A stretch of DNA of 64,000 bases from Sulfobacillus sp. (GTDB taxonomy: Bacteria; Bacillota; Sulfobacillia; Sulfobacillales; Sulfobacillaceae): contig DAIDDL010000014.1 in the NCBI GenBank assembly GCA_027309085.1, positions 1 to 64,000 of the forward strand. The letters run 5' to 3'. Positions 1 to 8,496 of this stretch are shown here, in pieces. Within the stretch, counting starts at the first letter, position 1. Every line of letters begins with the position of its first letter. The notes beneath the pieces are model-generated. The model had not been told where the DNA came from. It searched no databases and was given only the letters and a program-made list of their open reading frames with translations. The position numbers and the translations under genes are program-made.

Positions 1-390
1 TGTCTGTATTGCGGGTACGAGGATCGTTGGGTGCTCCCCACCTTAGCTCGCGAACCCGGCGTGGTGGTGGATATCGTGGATGTCTCTCCGCACGGCGGCA
101 TCGCTGATCCGGGGCCCGAGTCTCCCCCGTTTCATGGCCACGATGGGCAGGGCGGGCCGTTAACCACGGCGGGCATGGAAGCGGTCATGCGGCAGTATGT
201 GCGCGCCTATCACCTCGCCGGGGCCGCCCTCCATGTCTATGTCGCCCCGGCTGCCACCCAAAAACTGTGGGCGGTGCCAAGCTTTCCGGCCCTGGCGTTC
301 GTGAATCGGCAGGGCATCGTAGCGGTGAGTCCGGCGGGCGCACAGACCCTGCCGCAAGCCCGCGCGGATCTTGCGCAAGCGGTGAGGTGA
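1..390 (+). CDS. Thioredoxin-like protein, 5' end outside window
   Basis: The reading frame is open from base 1, so the start lies upstream. The first codons read CLYC, a CxxC pair as in thioredoxin-fold redox proteins. The C-terminal half has VPSFPALAFVNRQG, which fits the cis-proline strand and glycine turn of thioredoxins (see: CxxC, then a late Pro-containing strand). Such proteins reduce or oxidise disulfides, often at the cell surface. A GTG at 31 would give a shorter product lacking the CxxC, so I prefer the truncated longer frame. The next gene, a membrane protein, starts 4 bases after the stop, suggesting one operon. Family assignment is moderate because the N-terminus is missing. 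Confidence 0.6.
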   Translation, partial: CLYCGYEDRWVLPTLAREPGVVVDIVDVSPHGGIADPGPESPPFHGHDGQGGPLTTAGMEAVMRQYVRAYHLAGAALHVYVAPAATQKLWAVPSFPALAFVNRQGIVAVSPAGAQTLPQARADLAQAVR

Positions 391-394
391 CGCG

Positions 395-709
395 ATGCAG
401 ATTGTTGGGCTAGAACTTTTGGCGTTGATTATCGCCAAATTTGTCTTTCACGTCCCAGTCCATGGCAGTGCCTACCCACTGCCCCTGTTTATCCTGGTGT
501 ATGTCATGAGCAGTCTCTTAGCGTTCGTCGGGATGGCCGGGCTATGGCTCATTATGCAGGGATTCGGTGTTCTGCTGCATCGCCGGATCGTCGGGTCATT
601 TGAGCACTGGCTTCTCTTCGATCCGGCAGGGGCCATGGGCAATGTCTATTTTTTTCTGATGAGTGTGAGCTTTGCCGTATTGTGGGTCCTGATGAGTCAT
701 GGGCGTTGA
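395..709 (+). CDS. Small integral membrane protein (104 aa)
   Basis: Three hydrophobic stretches are visible, at about residues 3-18, 27-55 and 80-99, so this is a small inner-membrane protein. It starts 4 bases after the thioredoxin-like gene and is probably co-translated with it. I do not recognise the family. The pairing suggests a membrane partner for an extracytoplasmic redox protein, but that is inference only. Confidence 0.6.
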   Translation: MQIVGLELLALIIAKFVFHVPVHGSAYPLPLFILVYVMSSLLAFVGMAGLWLIMQGFGVLLHRRIVGSFEHWLLFDPAGAMGNVYFFLMSVSFAVLWVLMSHGR

Positions 710-891
710 CGCTCGCGGAGTTCGTTGTTGGCATACTGGCCCTGCACCGTCTGTCCGGAGAACCGTGGTGACCCAGTCCTTTGGCTCCCGAACCGCCATC
801 GCCCGATTGGGAACCCTGAGCGCCCATGGAAACACTTGCTCATAACTCGTTGCCGTTCACTGACCGATTACGTCAAACCGGGGGGGTTGCA

Positions 892-1959
892 GTGAAAACA
901 GAACCAAAACCTGAAAACCGCACTATTATCCGCACAATAAAAGATAGGCACAACCCATACGTCATGATCCGCAAGACGATCTTTGAAGACACGAGCATTT
1001 CTTGGAAAGCCAAGGGGATTATCGCTTATGCCCTGTCGCGGCCCGATGACTGGCAAATTTGGGTGAGCGACCTTGTAAAAAGGAGTACCGATGGCCGGGA
1101 TGCCGTATATACCGGCCTCAAGGAATTGAAAGATAGCGGCTACATAAGAGAGAGCGTTTACCGGGATCAGCATGGCCGGATCAGCTACCGGGAATACGTG
1201 ATCTACGAGAATCCGGATGACGCATCACTTGATCCGGAAAATCCCGATCAAGTGACAGTTCAACAAAACTCACTTGATCCGGAAAATCCCGATCAGGTAA
1301 ATCCCGATCAGGTAAATCCAAGACAACTAAGTACTAATCTTTACCAAGAAAGAAAAAACACACACACGACGGAACATGTGTGTGAAGATTTTCATTCCCC
1401 AACCCCAAAGCCAGACCCTCTCCCCCGTCCGCCCACCGTTTCTGAGCGAAGCTGGGCGGAATGGCGCGGGCGCTACGGAGAGGAGCGTGTCAACGAGGTG
1501 GGATCTTGGGCTAAAGAAGTCCAGCCCAAAAACCCAGCAGGCTGGATGAAGAAGTGCTTGGAGGAGGAATGGCCGAAGCCGCCAGAGCTTGCACAAAAAG
1601 AGCGCAAGCTGGAATCACTCCAGCGAGAACGGCGGGAGAGGGAAGCTGAAGCCAGAGAAGAACAGCGCCTGGCCGATATTCGGGATAAGGAGGTGGGGGA
1701 GGTAATGGGATGGTGGTACGGCCTGTCTGCGGGCGAACAGGACAAGCTGCGCGGCCAAATTGATGGCCAGACACTGATAAACGAAGGCCTAAACGACATG
1801 GTAGCCAAGGCGGCGTTAATGAGCCTGCTGCGCGGCAGGCAAGAAGCTCCGGGCATCACATGGCTTAGGGTGGCTAAGGCGGTTTGGGAAAAAGAACACG
1901 GAAAATGGCTGGCCCAGTGTTCTTTTGGAGGGGCGGGGGAGGGTCAGCTTAACACGTGA
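892..1959 (+). CDS. Winged-helix plasmid/phage replication initiator-like protein
   Basis: The N-terminal ~95 residues match the helix-turn-helix replication proteins of Firmicute plasmids and phages: NPYVMIRKTIFED, then SWKAKGIIAYALSRPDDW and a recognition-helix region ending in SGYIRES. These bind origin DNA and load the replication machinery (family knowledge). A flexible middle carries repeats of DPENPDQV. The C-terminal third is a charged coiled coil (QKERKLESLQRERREREAEA). I chose GTG 892, after a G-rich stretch and just before the conserved block; ATG 826 is an in-frame alternative without a visible Shine-Dalgarno. Direct DNA repeats lie inside the gene (1225-1314), as is common when the origin sits within the initiator gene. 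Function is likely but not proven. Confidence 0.75.
   Translation: MKTEPKPENRTIIRTIKDRHNPYVMIRKTIFEDTSISWKAKGIIAYALSRPDDWQIWVSDLVKRSTDGRDAVYTGLKELKDSGYIRESVYRDQHGRISYREYVIYENPDDASLDPENPDQVTVQQNSLDPENPDQVNPDQVNPRQLSTNLYQERKNTHTTEHVCEDFHSPTPKPDPLPRPPTVSERSWAEWRGRYGEERVNEVGSWAKEVQPKNPAGWMKKCLEEEWPKPPELAQKERKLESLQRERREREAEAREEQRLADIRDKEVGEVMGWWYGLSAGEQDKLRGQIDGQTLINEGLNDMVAKAALMSLLRGRQEAPGITWLRVAKAVWEKEHGKWLAQCSFGGAGEGQLNT
1225..1314. repeat. Direct repeats inside the rep gene, candidate origin
   Basis: A 26-bp unit occurs perfectly twice, at 1225-1250 and 1270-1295. A 15-bp unit (AATCCCGATCAGGTA) is tandem at 1285-1299 and 1300-1314, with related copies at 1210 and 1240. ATCCCGATCA is the shared core. 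Repeat lengths keep the frame, so they also encode DPENPDQV protein repeats. An A-rich stretch (about 1325-1375) follows directly, as expected for a duplex-unwinding region. Repeats within an initiator gene next to AT-rich DNA are a common origin design, but simple coding-repeat expansion is an alternative. Confidence 0.6.
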
Positions 1960-1993
1960 TTAACGACAGACACCACACGATAGGAGGATCACT

Positions 1994-2329
1994 ATGGACA
2001 GTATCCCAGAAGAAATCCAAGAGTTCTGCCGCGAGGTGGATGCTTTTTTAGAAAAATTCGGTTCCCAAGATAACCCCACGTTTATCCGGAAATTGTTTAA
2101 TGTCCTCAAAAAAGCCGCAACAGCCGAATATATTGCCGGTGCTCTAGCAGGAAGTCCCTTAGACATGATAAAACCAGCCGTGCAATTATTGGGGGATGAA
2201 GCCCAAGGCCTTCACATCATCTCCCGGGCGAAACAATTAGGGCACAAATATCCTGAAGAATTTTCTCTTTGGATTGATCGCATTAACGAGACAGGCGAAA
2301 TTTATTGTGGCCACTGGAAGAAACAATAG
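1994..2329 (+). CDS. Hypothetical 111-aa protein
   Basis: The start follows a perfect AGGAGG with 6-base spacing. The product is soluble and mostly helical by composition, with no signal peptide or clear motif. It lies between the replication protein and the conjugation ATPase, is more AT-rich than its neighbours, and is closed by a strong hairpin at 2363-2400. I do not recognise a family. Confidence 0.65.
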   Translation: MDSIPEEIQEFCREVDAFLEKFGSQDNPTFIRKLFNVLKKAATAEYIAGALAGSPLDMIKPAVQLLGDEAQGLHIISRAKQLGHKYPEEFSLWIDRINETGEIYCGHWKKQ

Positions 2330-2362
2330 TATCACCTCACCGTAATCTTGTTGATACCTAAC

Positions 2363-2400
2363 ACCCAGCCGCAGACGTCTCACAGTGTCTGCGGCTGGGT
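2363..2400 (+). terminator. Rho-independent-type hairpin
   Basis: A 14-bp perfect stem (ACCCAGCCGCAGAC with its complement) and a 10-base loop follow the 111-aa gene. The downstream T-tract is weak (TGTCATTT). It separates the rep-side genes from the conjugation-type operon. Confidence 0.7.
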
Positions 2401-2433
2401 TGTCATTTCCCTGCCACCTGAGGAGGCGTCTGG

Positions 2434-5400
2434 ATGTCATCAAACAATCTCCCGAATCTTCCCGAATACCGCGGCCGCAATCGCCGTGAGACACTCTTTT
2501 GGATCGCGATCGGCGTGGCCTTGTTGGGCCTGGCCTTGTACGAATGGGGCCCTCGTGCCCTGTGGCACCAACTCACGAGCGGTATGACGCGCCTGTGGGA
2601 CGCCATTCCTTTGCTGAACCACCCCGTGCATCTTTACCGGCAGGGGCATCTCGTCACGCTCCATGCCCATCCCTCCTGGGCCCGTGCGGTCTTGCTGGGC
2701 GGGCTGCATCTCGTCGGCACGGTGCTCCTCTGGGCCTTGCCTCTGCTTGTCCTGATCGGGCTGGTCCGGTGGGGCTTACGCCGGCAACGCATTCGCACCA
2801 TGACCTGGACCGAAGTGGTGCTCTTCCAAAATGACGTGGTGACGCCCGATGTCATGCGCCAGCTCTTTGACCAACTCTGGGACGCCTTATGGCCGCGCTC
2901 GCGCTGGGTGGGATCGGCGTGGTGGTATCGCCTCTTTGTCACCGCGCCGCCGTTTTCGCTGGTGCTGGTGCGTGACGCGGCGGTAGACGACCAGATGCAT
3001 TGGTTCTTAGGCATTCCCGCCGCCATGCAGGACCGGGTGCTGGCCGCCTGGCAGAATGCGTACCAGAATGTCCGCTTCCACCCGTGGAGCCATCCCGTCT
3101 CGGCCCCGCCCCATCCGGTCCGGCGCTGGGAACGCACGCTGAGCCGGCAATGGGCCACTTGGCAAGCGGCCCGCCGTTTGCCTCGCCCTCCCCTGTGGCA
3201 CATGGCAAGCTGGGCGTTTGTGTGGCGGCAGAATTGGCGCACGGCGCGGATGCAACAACCCGCCGTAATGCAGGTTGGCTCCAACACGGCTCCACCCCGT
3301 CCCCAAGTGGTGCGCTGGCGGTTAAAGTACCGCACAGCCATTCGCATGGTCGATGTCGTCTCCGAGTATAAAGCCTTGCCCTTAGAATTGCTGGTGCAAG
3401 CCTTGGCCCGGGAAGCGTGGAAAGAGCATCAGCCGCTCCCCAACTTTGTCTGGCAAGCCACGTGGACGCCCATTCCCACTGGCCGGGCGTTACGCCGCGT
3501 CGAGCAAGGCGCGCAAATGGCCGCGTGGGAGGAAAATGTCTCCGCCTTGCAAGCGGCCGATAGTGCCTTGGATCAAATGGGACGCGGCCGCTGGATGACG
3601 GAACTGCGGGCCAGTGCGCCGACCTATGACACCATGCAGCGCATGGTCTCGGCGTGGGGCACGCAAAACCGCTGGGCCATCTTGCGGCCCCGGAATGTGA
3701 TTGTCTGGCGACGCGCCTGGAGCCGCTGGATCACCGAAGGCGTGCCCCGGATTTGGCCGCTCGGGGGCGGCAATCCGCTGTGGTCGGGCGAATGCGCGGC
3801 CTTCTTTGCTTTGCCCACCGGGCGCTTGCGGGTGTCGGACCTCCCCCGGTCCATGACCCGCCGGATGCCGGCGTCCCGAGCGTTAAATCGTGCGCCGCAT
3901 GAGGTGATTGTGATGGCGGAGGGTCACGACCGCGTTGGACTCTACCCCGCCGACTTTACCAAAAACCTGTTGCTCTTGGGCATCCAAGGATCGGGCAAAT
4001 CCACGTCCTTGATTCATGTGTTTAAGAATGCCGTGCGGGCGACACGTCCCGATGGGACTCCCGAAGCGGCGGTGATTCTCTTTGACATCGGGAAAGATAC
4101 GGCGCAAGCGGCTTTGCGCTTGGTGCCCCCGGACCGTACGGTCATTTGGTTTGACCCGACGGATCCGGCCAATCCGTGGGCGATTGAGCCCTTGGATACC
4201 ACGGTCAGCGACGCGGCGGCGATTACGCAGATGCTCGACACCTTGCAGGATATTTTTGGAGCCGACGCCATTGGGCCCCGGTCCCGCGAGATCTTGAGTC
4301 ATACCCTGACGGCTATTATTGCGGCCTCGACTCCAGAGCATCCGCGCACGCTCCGCGATGCGTACCGGTTTATCACGGATGAGGGCTACCGCATGGGACT
4401 GCTCTCGCTGGCCTTAAAACAGCCGGATCTCCCGCCGCAGACCCGCGATTTCTGGACGGTAGTGTTGCCCCAACTCTTGGCCAATAATCCCCGGTTCTGG
4501 GAAGAAGCCGTGGCCGCCCCGCGCAATAAGCTGGATGAGCTCTTGCGTCATCAAGCCGTCGAACAAGCGCTCGGCGTGGCCCGGCCCGGTCAGCCGCGCA
4601 AGCGGCCGATTGATTGGGACCGCGTCATCCGGGAACGCCAAGTGGTCATTGTCAATCTGGATATGGCCCAGCTCGGCGGACGCTCCCCGGTGCGGCTCTT
4701 CGGGATTCTGATGACGCAGCTGGCGTGGCGGGCAATTCAGCGCCAAGGCTTGAAACCGGAAGAGGAACGGATTCCCGTACGTCTGCTGTATGACGAGGCC
4801 CAGGAATATCTCTCCTTGCAGTTCCTCGACATGCTGGCGTTAGGCCGCGCTTATGGGTTCCAGACGGTGTTAGCCACCCGGTTCCTCATGGAATTGCGTG
4901 ACCCGGCCTTGCAAGCCGGGATTGTCAATCTCTGCCAGAACCGGATTATTCACCGGATTCCCGAACCCAGTGAAGCAGTACGGCTCATGCAGCAGATGCT
5001 CACGATTTACATCAACAACATCACGTTGACGGAAGAAGCCCAGAATCTCGAACGGTTTATGGCGGACGACATCATGCGCCTGCCGGACCACACGGCCATT
5101 TGTTTGTGGCAGGCCAAAGGCGCGGTGCAGTCGCCCTTTGTCGCGGAGACGATTGATTGGCGGCCGGAAGCGCATGAGGACTGGGCGACATGGCACAAGG
5201 CTCATCAAGCGACCTGGTTACCCCCAGAGGAACCGGAGGAGTTTGAGTTGCCGGAGGATAAGGGTCAGTCGGACGGTACAGACGGCACGCCAAGCCCGGA
5301 GGCGGGAGAGGTTCACGATGTCGACAGCCACACCGAAAAGCCGCAATCAGACCCGCTGGACGGTTTGGACATTCCGGCGTTTTCTTCGACACCCCAGCCC

Positions 5401-5712
5401 GCTTCGTCTTCTCGTGCCGAGACGTTATCCGCGCAAGCAATTGCCCAACGGTTTCGCTTAACCGAGGCGATGGTCTTGCGTGTGTGCCGGGAACAGCACT
5501 GTACCTTGAGTCATTTGTCCAACGTTTTAACTCAGCACCAAGCCGAACGGCCCGACTTTATGACCCAAGTGCCCAAGTGGCTCAGCGAACATCCGGAGTG
5601 GTTCCCTGATGCGCCTGAGCCAGCATCGACTGACCACAGTACGCCAACGGTGGCCGTCTCGGAGCAGACGGCGGACACGGACGTCCCGTGGTTATTAGAT
5701 CCCAAACTCTAG
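2434..5712 (+). CDS. Conjugative-transfer ATPase (TraG/VirD4 or VirB4-like)
   Basis: This 1092-aa protein has two N-terminal membrane spans (about residues 22-40 and 86-112) and a P-loop ATPase core: Walker A GIQGSGKST near residue 517, a strand VVIVNLDMAQ near 737, and Walker B-like LLYDEAQEYLS near 783 followed by GRAYGFQTVLATR. This layout fits coupling proteins or VirB4-type ATPases, hexameric motors that feed DNA or protein into a type IV secretion channel. The last ~200 residues are acidic and proline-rich and end with an HTH-like segment (AQAIAQRFRLTEAMVLRV). A good Shine-Dalgarno (GAGGAGG) precedes the ATG. The replication-relaxation gene follows 12 bases later. No relaxase is visible, so self-transfer cannot be claimed. 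Confidence 0.8.
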   Translation: MSSNNLPNLPEYRGRNRRETLFWIAIGVALLGLALYEWGPRALWHQLTSGMTRLWDAIPLLNHPVHLYRQGHLVTLHAHPSWARAVLLGGLHLVGTVLLWALPLLVLIGLVRWGLRRQRIRTMTWTEVVLFQNDVVTPDVMRQLFDQLWDALWPRSRWVGSAWWYRLFVTAPPFSLVLVRDAAVDDQMHWFLGIPAAMQDRVLAAWQNAYQNVRFHPWSHPVSAPPHPVRRWERTLSRQWATWQAARRLPRPPLWHMASWAFVWRQNWRTARMQQPAVMQVGSNTAPPRPQVVRWRLKYRTAIRMVDVVSEYKALPLELLVQALAREAWKEHQPLPNFVWQATWTPIPTGRALRRVEQGAQMAAWEENVSALQAADSALDQMGRGRWMTELRASAPTYDTMQRMVSAWGTQNRWAILRPRNVIVWRRAWSRWITEGVPRIWPLGGGNPLWSGECAAFFALPTGRLRVSDLPRSMTRRMPASRALNRAPHEVIVMAEGHDRVGLYPADFTKNLLLLGIQGSGKSTSLIHVFKNAVRATRPDGTPEAAVILFDIGKDTAQAALRLVPPDRTVIWFDPTDPANPWAIEPLDTTVSDAAAITQMLDTLQDIFGADAIGPRSREILSHTLTAIIAASTPEHPRTLRDAYRFITDEGYRMGLLSLALKQPDLPPQTRDFWTVVLPQLLANNPRFWEEAVAAPRNKLDELLRHQAVEQALGVARPGQPRKRPIDWDRVIRERQVVIVNLDMAQLGGRSPVRLFGILMTQLAWRAIQRQGLKPEEERIPVRLLYDEAQEYLSLQFLDMLALGRAYGFQTVLATRFLMELRDPALQAGIVNLCQNRIIHRIPEPSEAVRLMQQMLTIYINNITLTEEAQNLERFMADDIMRLPDHTAICLWQAKGAVQSPFVAETIDWRPEAHEDWATWHKAHQATWLPPEEPEEFELPEDKGQSDGTDGTPSPEAGEVHDVDSHTEKPQSDPLDGLDIPAFSSTPQPASSSRAETLSAQAIAQRFRLTEAMVLRVCREQHCTLSHLSNVLTQHQAERPDFMTQVPKWLSEHPEWFPDAPEPASTDHSTPTVAVSEQTADTDVPWLLDPKL

Positions 5713-5724
5713 GCAAGGAGTGTG

Positions 5725-6609
5725 ATGACCATGGCGTCTTCCCGGCGTCCTATTAAATGGACGCCTCCTGAACCGTATACGCCTACTATGAAGCCTTACA
5801 GTGAGTTTACGTTGAACTTCTTGTGGGATTTAAGCTTACTGGGTTATGTGCATACGGGTCATGTGAGCATGATGTATGGAGCCCCCCATTCTACGACGTT
5901 ATTGCACGTCAAACGGTGGCGACAAAAAGGGTTGATTCAAGCCGCGTGGGTGCCGTACCACAAAAAACGCACCCGCATCTTTACCCTGGCCCCGGGAGGT
6001 GTGGAATTACTGCAATATGAAGATGATAAAACGTGGGACATGCTCCATCCTTATTGGATTCCGATTCCTGACCAACAGCGGACGCTGCATACGGTCGAGC
6101 ACAATTTAGACCGCACGACGGCGGCGCTCCTGCTTGTCAAAAATGCGGGAAGCTACGGACTCGATGCGTTTTGGGATAAAACCTATACGCGCATTGTAGG
6201 CATGTTACCGAATGCCACGGTCTCGCTCAGGCCGGACGCCGCGATTTGGATTAACGGCCATCCGTGGTTCATTGAATTGGAGCGGTCGTGGCGCAATAGC
6301 ACCCTGATGCATAAGCTCACGCAATATGATCATGTGGCCATGCATGGGTTATGGCGCAAGGTGCCCCAGTGCAATGAGCCCCCGAAAGTGCTGCTGATTC
6401 CCACGGCGGCCAACACGCAAAACAAAAACTTCAAAACATGGATGACGACCTTTCGTCTGTATCAGCATGGGTATGTGTGGGTGTGGCCGTGGGATCATGT
6501 CCTCAAGAAGGATTTCACCATCTATGGGGGAGACGGCGATACGACGCTGGTCTCCCGCAATTTCTGGAAGCTGAACCAAGCGCCCGCCTATCCAGGGCGA
6601 GTGCGCTAA
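5725..6609 (+). CDS. Replication-relaxation family protein
   Basis: The N-terminal half is a winged helix (FTLNFLWDLSLLGYVHTGHV, then LLHVKRWRQKGLIQ and a beta wing ending in FTLAPGGVELL). This is the usual opening of the replication-relaxation family, found beside TraG/FtsK-like ATPases on Gram-positive conjugative elements and proposed to act in plasmid DNA processing. The C-terminal half may hold a nuclease-like fold (PDAAIWINGHPWFIELERS), but I cannot show catalytic residues with certainty. AAGGAG lies 4 bases before ATG 5725; ATG 5731 is also possible. It directly follows the large ATPase, so the two probably work together. Confidence 0.75.
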   Translation: MTMASSRRPIKWTPPEPYTPTMKPYSEFTLNFLWDLSLLGYVHTGHVSMMYGAPHSTTLLHVKRWRQKGLIQAAWVPYHKKRTRIFTLAPGGVELLQYEDDKTWDMLHPYWIPIPDQQRTLHTVEHNLDRTTAALLLVKNAGSYGLDAFWDKTYTRIVGMLPNATVSLRPDAAIWINGHPWFIELERSWRNSTLMHKLTQYDHVAMHGLWRKVPQCNEPPKVLLIPTAANTQNKNFKTWMTTFRLYQHGYVWVWPWDHVLKKDFTIYGGDGDTTLVSRNFWKLNQAPAYPGRVR

Positions 6610-6636
6610 CACTTCTCCTGAGGAGGACTGCCATTT

Positions 6637-7581
6637 ATGGAAAAAATTGCGATCGATGCTGGACATGGCTATATGAAAGGATTAAACGCCAATGGAGGAC
6701 GGGCGTTGTTCCCGTCTTTAATTGCTCCCGCGCCAGCGGTGACAGACTTAGGCACGTTTGGGCAATTGGCCATTACGATGATTGACGGGACGCCGTACGT
6801 CGTTGGCGAAGCCGCACGGCCTTATGCGCTCCCTCGGTGGTCTCGGGATAAAGCGGCGGATGATGACACGCTCAGGTTAATTTTGGTGGCCGCCGCTGCC
6901 TTGGGAGGCGTCGGTCCCATTCAGCTTGCCACCGGCCTTCCGCTGACGTGGTTTGGCCCGCAACGCAAAGACTTCAAGGAAGCACTGCAAGGCTATGGCG
7001 GCACGGTGGTCACACCTCAAGGCATTCATACCCAACTGTGGTTTGAAAGTGTGAAAGTGCTGCCCCAAGGGGTGGCGGCCGCCAGTGCGATTATTGCCGA
7101 TCCTTCCCGGGTGGCAGGAGATTATGTGGTCGTCGACGTGGGTTACCGCACGATAGACTTTTTGGTTGTCACTAAAACCCCTCAGGGTACGATTCAATTT
7201 GACCCCACAAAAGCGGGTAGCCCCGAACTCGGTATGCACGCCGTGACGGTTGCTCTTGTAAATGCGTTGACCCACGACTATCATATTCCATTTCAGACAG
7301 CGGAAATTGAAGAAGCTCAGACCATTCATGTACGCGGGCAAGTGGTAGACCTCGCGCCTCGACGCCAACAGGCCACCGCGCATGTAAGCCAGCAGATTCG
7401 TGAGGCGCTTATTGAGCAGTTGGATCACAAGATGGATAAGATTGCCGGCCTAGTCTTGGTCGGAGGGGGAGCTACGACAATTCCCACGCTCTTCCCACAT
7501 GCTATGGTCATGGAAGACGCCCAATGGGCAAACGTCACAGCTTACCTCAACAGCTTACCAAAACCTACGGTGTCGGTATGA
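6637..7581 (+). CDS. parM: ParM/StbA-like actin-family segregation ATPase
   Basis: Actin-fold nucleotide motifs are in order: phosphate-1 loop IDAGHGYMKG at residues 5-14, phosphate-2 loop YVVVDVGYRTIDF near 163-175, and adenosine motif LVLVGGGATTIP near 272-283. At 314 aa it fits plasmid ParM/StbA/Alp proteins, which polymerise with ATP to push plasmid copies apart. Two ParR-like genes follow, and inverted repeats that could be operators lie between (7605-7715). The PRTRC gene set elsewhere in this window (46-50 kb) classically includes a StbA-like protein D, and this gene could fill that role at a distance. The Shine-Dalgarno AGGAGG is strong. Confidence 0.85.
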   Translation: MEKIAIDAGHGYMKGLNANGGRALFPSLIAPAPAVTDLGTFGQLAITMIDGTPYVVGEAARPYALPRWSRDKAADDDTLRLILVAAAALGGVGPIQLATGLPLTWFGPQRKDFKEALQGYGGTVVTPQGIHTQLWFESVKVLPQGVAAASAIIADPSRVAGDYVVVDVGYRTIDFLVVTKTPQGTIQFDPTKAGSPELGMHAVTVALVNALTHDYHIPFQTAEIEEAQTIHVRGQVVDLAPRRQQATAHVSQQIREALIEQLDHKMDKIAGLVLVGGGATTIPTLFPHAMVMEDAQWANVTAYLNSLPKPTVSV

Positions 7582-7604
7582 TGCACTTTGCAACAGCTAT
7601 TCAA

Positions 7605-7715
7605 TTGACGGCACACTAAACCCCTGATTGCGTAAGGGTTTTGTAACGCTTTGAAATAATAAGTGCCGTCAACCTTTCGATTTTTGCCGATTTTCGTAGT
7701 ATGTTGACGGCACTT
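7605..7715. promoter_or_regulatory. TTGACGGCAC operator-like repeats upstream of parR
   Basis: TTGACGGCAC occurs at 7605-7614 and 7704-7713 and inverted at 7663-7672. The last two form a perfect 13-bp inverted repeat (AAGTGCCGTCAAC at 7661-7673, complement at 7703-7715) with a 29-bp spacer. TTGACG resembles a -35 hexamer, so a protein bound here would block it; I do not see a convincing -10. The place, between the ParM gene and the RHH-type ParR genes, suggests autoregulation. A stem-loop in the RNA is an alternative. Confidence 0.6.
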
Positions 7716-7769
7716 ATGTCAGTATTTTACACGTTATCGCTTACGTACCAACGAGAGGAGTATGCCGTC

Positions 7770-8069
7770 ATGCGCGATAAGAAAATGACTATTCGATTGA
7801 GAGAAGGCCGCGATGATATGCTGATCGCCGCCATCGACAGCATTCCCCCGGGCCAACGGGAACCGTTAATCCGTCGAGCCCTCGCATGGTATTTGGTGCC
7901 TGGCGGGTTTCATGATTTGGAAGAGCAATTACGCATCATCAGTGGGTCGTCTCGTCCTATCGCCCAAGACACGGCCCAAGCGGCTCCTTATGTGCCAGAC
8001 CCCTTGGCCGTCTCGGAAATTCTTGATCAGGCCATGAAGGATTTTGGCTGGGATGACGACGATGAATGA
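7770..8069 (+). CDS. ParR-like ribbon-helix-helix protein, copy 1
   Basis: The 99-aa product starts with a short strand and helix-turn-helix, KMTIRLREGRDDMLIAAID and SIPPGQREPLIRRALAWYL. This is the layout of small RHH centromere-binding proteins paired with ParM-like actins in Firmicute plasmids. It ends in an acidic tail, FGWDDDDE. I start it at ATG 7770 because GAGAGGAG lies 9 bases upstream; the longer frame from 7701 would begin inside the inverted repeat. The second ParR-like gene follows 19 bases later with a matching N-terminal layout and tail. RHH domains bind DNA repeats, so the operator-like sites upstream and iterons downstream are candidate targets. Confidence 0.7.
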   Translation: MRDKKMTIRLREGRDDMLIAAIDSIPPGQREPLIRRALAWYLVPGGFHDLEEQLRIISGSSRPIAQDTAQAAPYVPDPLAVSEILDQAMKDFGWDDDDE

Positions 8070-8088
8070 TGGGAGAAAGGGGACGACT

Positions 8089-8406
8089 ATGCAATTACTG
8101 TTAATGCTTCATTCTGAACACGATGCAGTCCTTATTGAGGCTCTCCAAGCAATTCCGCCTACAGAACGTGAGGCTCGCATTCGCCATGCGTTGATGGACT
8201 GTTTTGTGAAAGCTCCGGAAATCGCCCAAGCCATTCAGCGCTTGGCAGATGTCTTAGAAGTGAAGACAACGGGAATCCCCGTTGCGACGACAGCCTCGAC
8301 AGAACCTACAGACCTTACGCAGGCCGATCCACAAAAAGAAGTCGAGCGCAAAGTCGCCATCAGCTTATTCAAAAACTTTGGCGCGTGGGACGACGATGAT
8401 GAGTAA
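8089..8406 (+). CDS. ParR-like ribbon-helix-helix protein, copy 2
   Basis: This 105-aa protein is a diverged paralogue of the preceding gene. QLLLMLHSEHDAVLIEALQ and AIPPTEREARIRHALMDCF align with the RHH region of copy 1, and the end, FGAWDDDDE, is almost identical to copy 1. ATG 8089 has GGAGAAAGGGG upstream and is preferred to a longer frame from 8044 that would overlap copy 1. Two RHH proteins with the same acidic tail may form heterodimers or bind different repeat sets. The tail could contact the actin filament, as the ParR C-terminus does in known systems (inference). Confidence 0.65.
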   Translation: MQLLLMLHSEHDAVLIEALQAIPPTEREARIRHALMDCFVKAPEIAQAIQRLADVLEVKTTGIPVATTASTEPTDLTQADPQKEVERKVAISLFKNFGAWDDDDE

Positions 8407-8496
8407 TATCGGCACCGACGCCCGCCTAAACTCGCTGAGCAAACAAGCGTCTCGTAGTTCTAAAGCACTATCCGATAAGGTCCTGATGCCGGGGGG

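Noticed and set aside
2634-3347. Long minus-strand ORF opposite the conjugation ATPase
   Set aside because: Antisense to a well-supported gene, no ribosome site, Arg/Cys-rich shadow-like translation.
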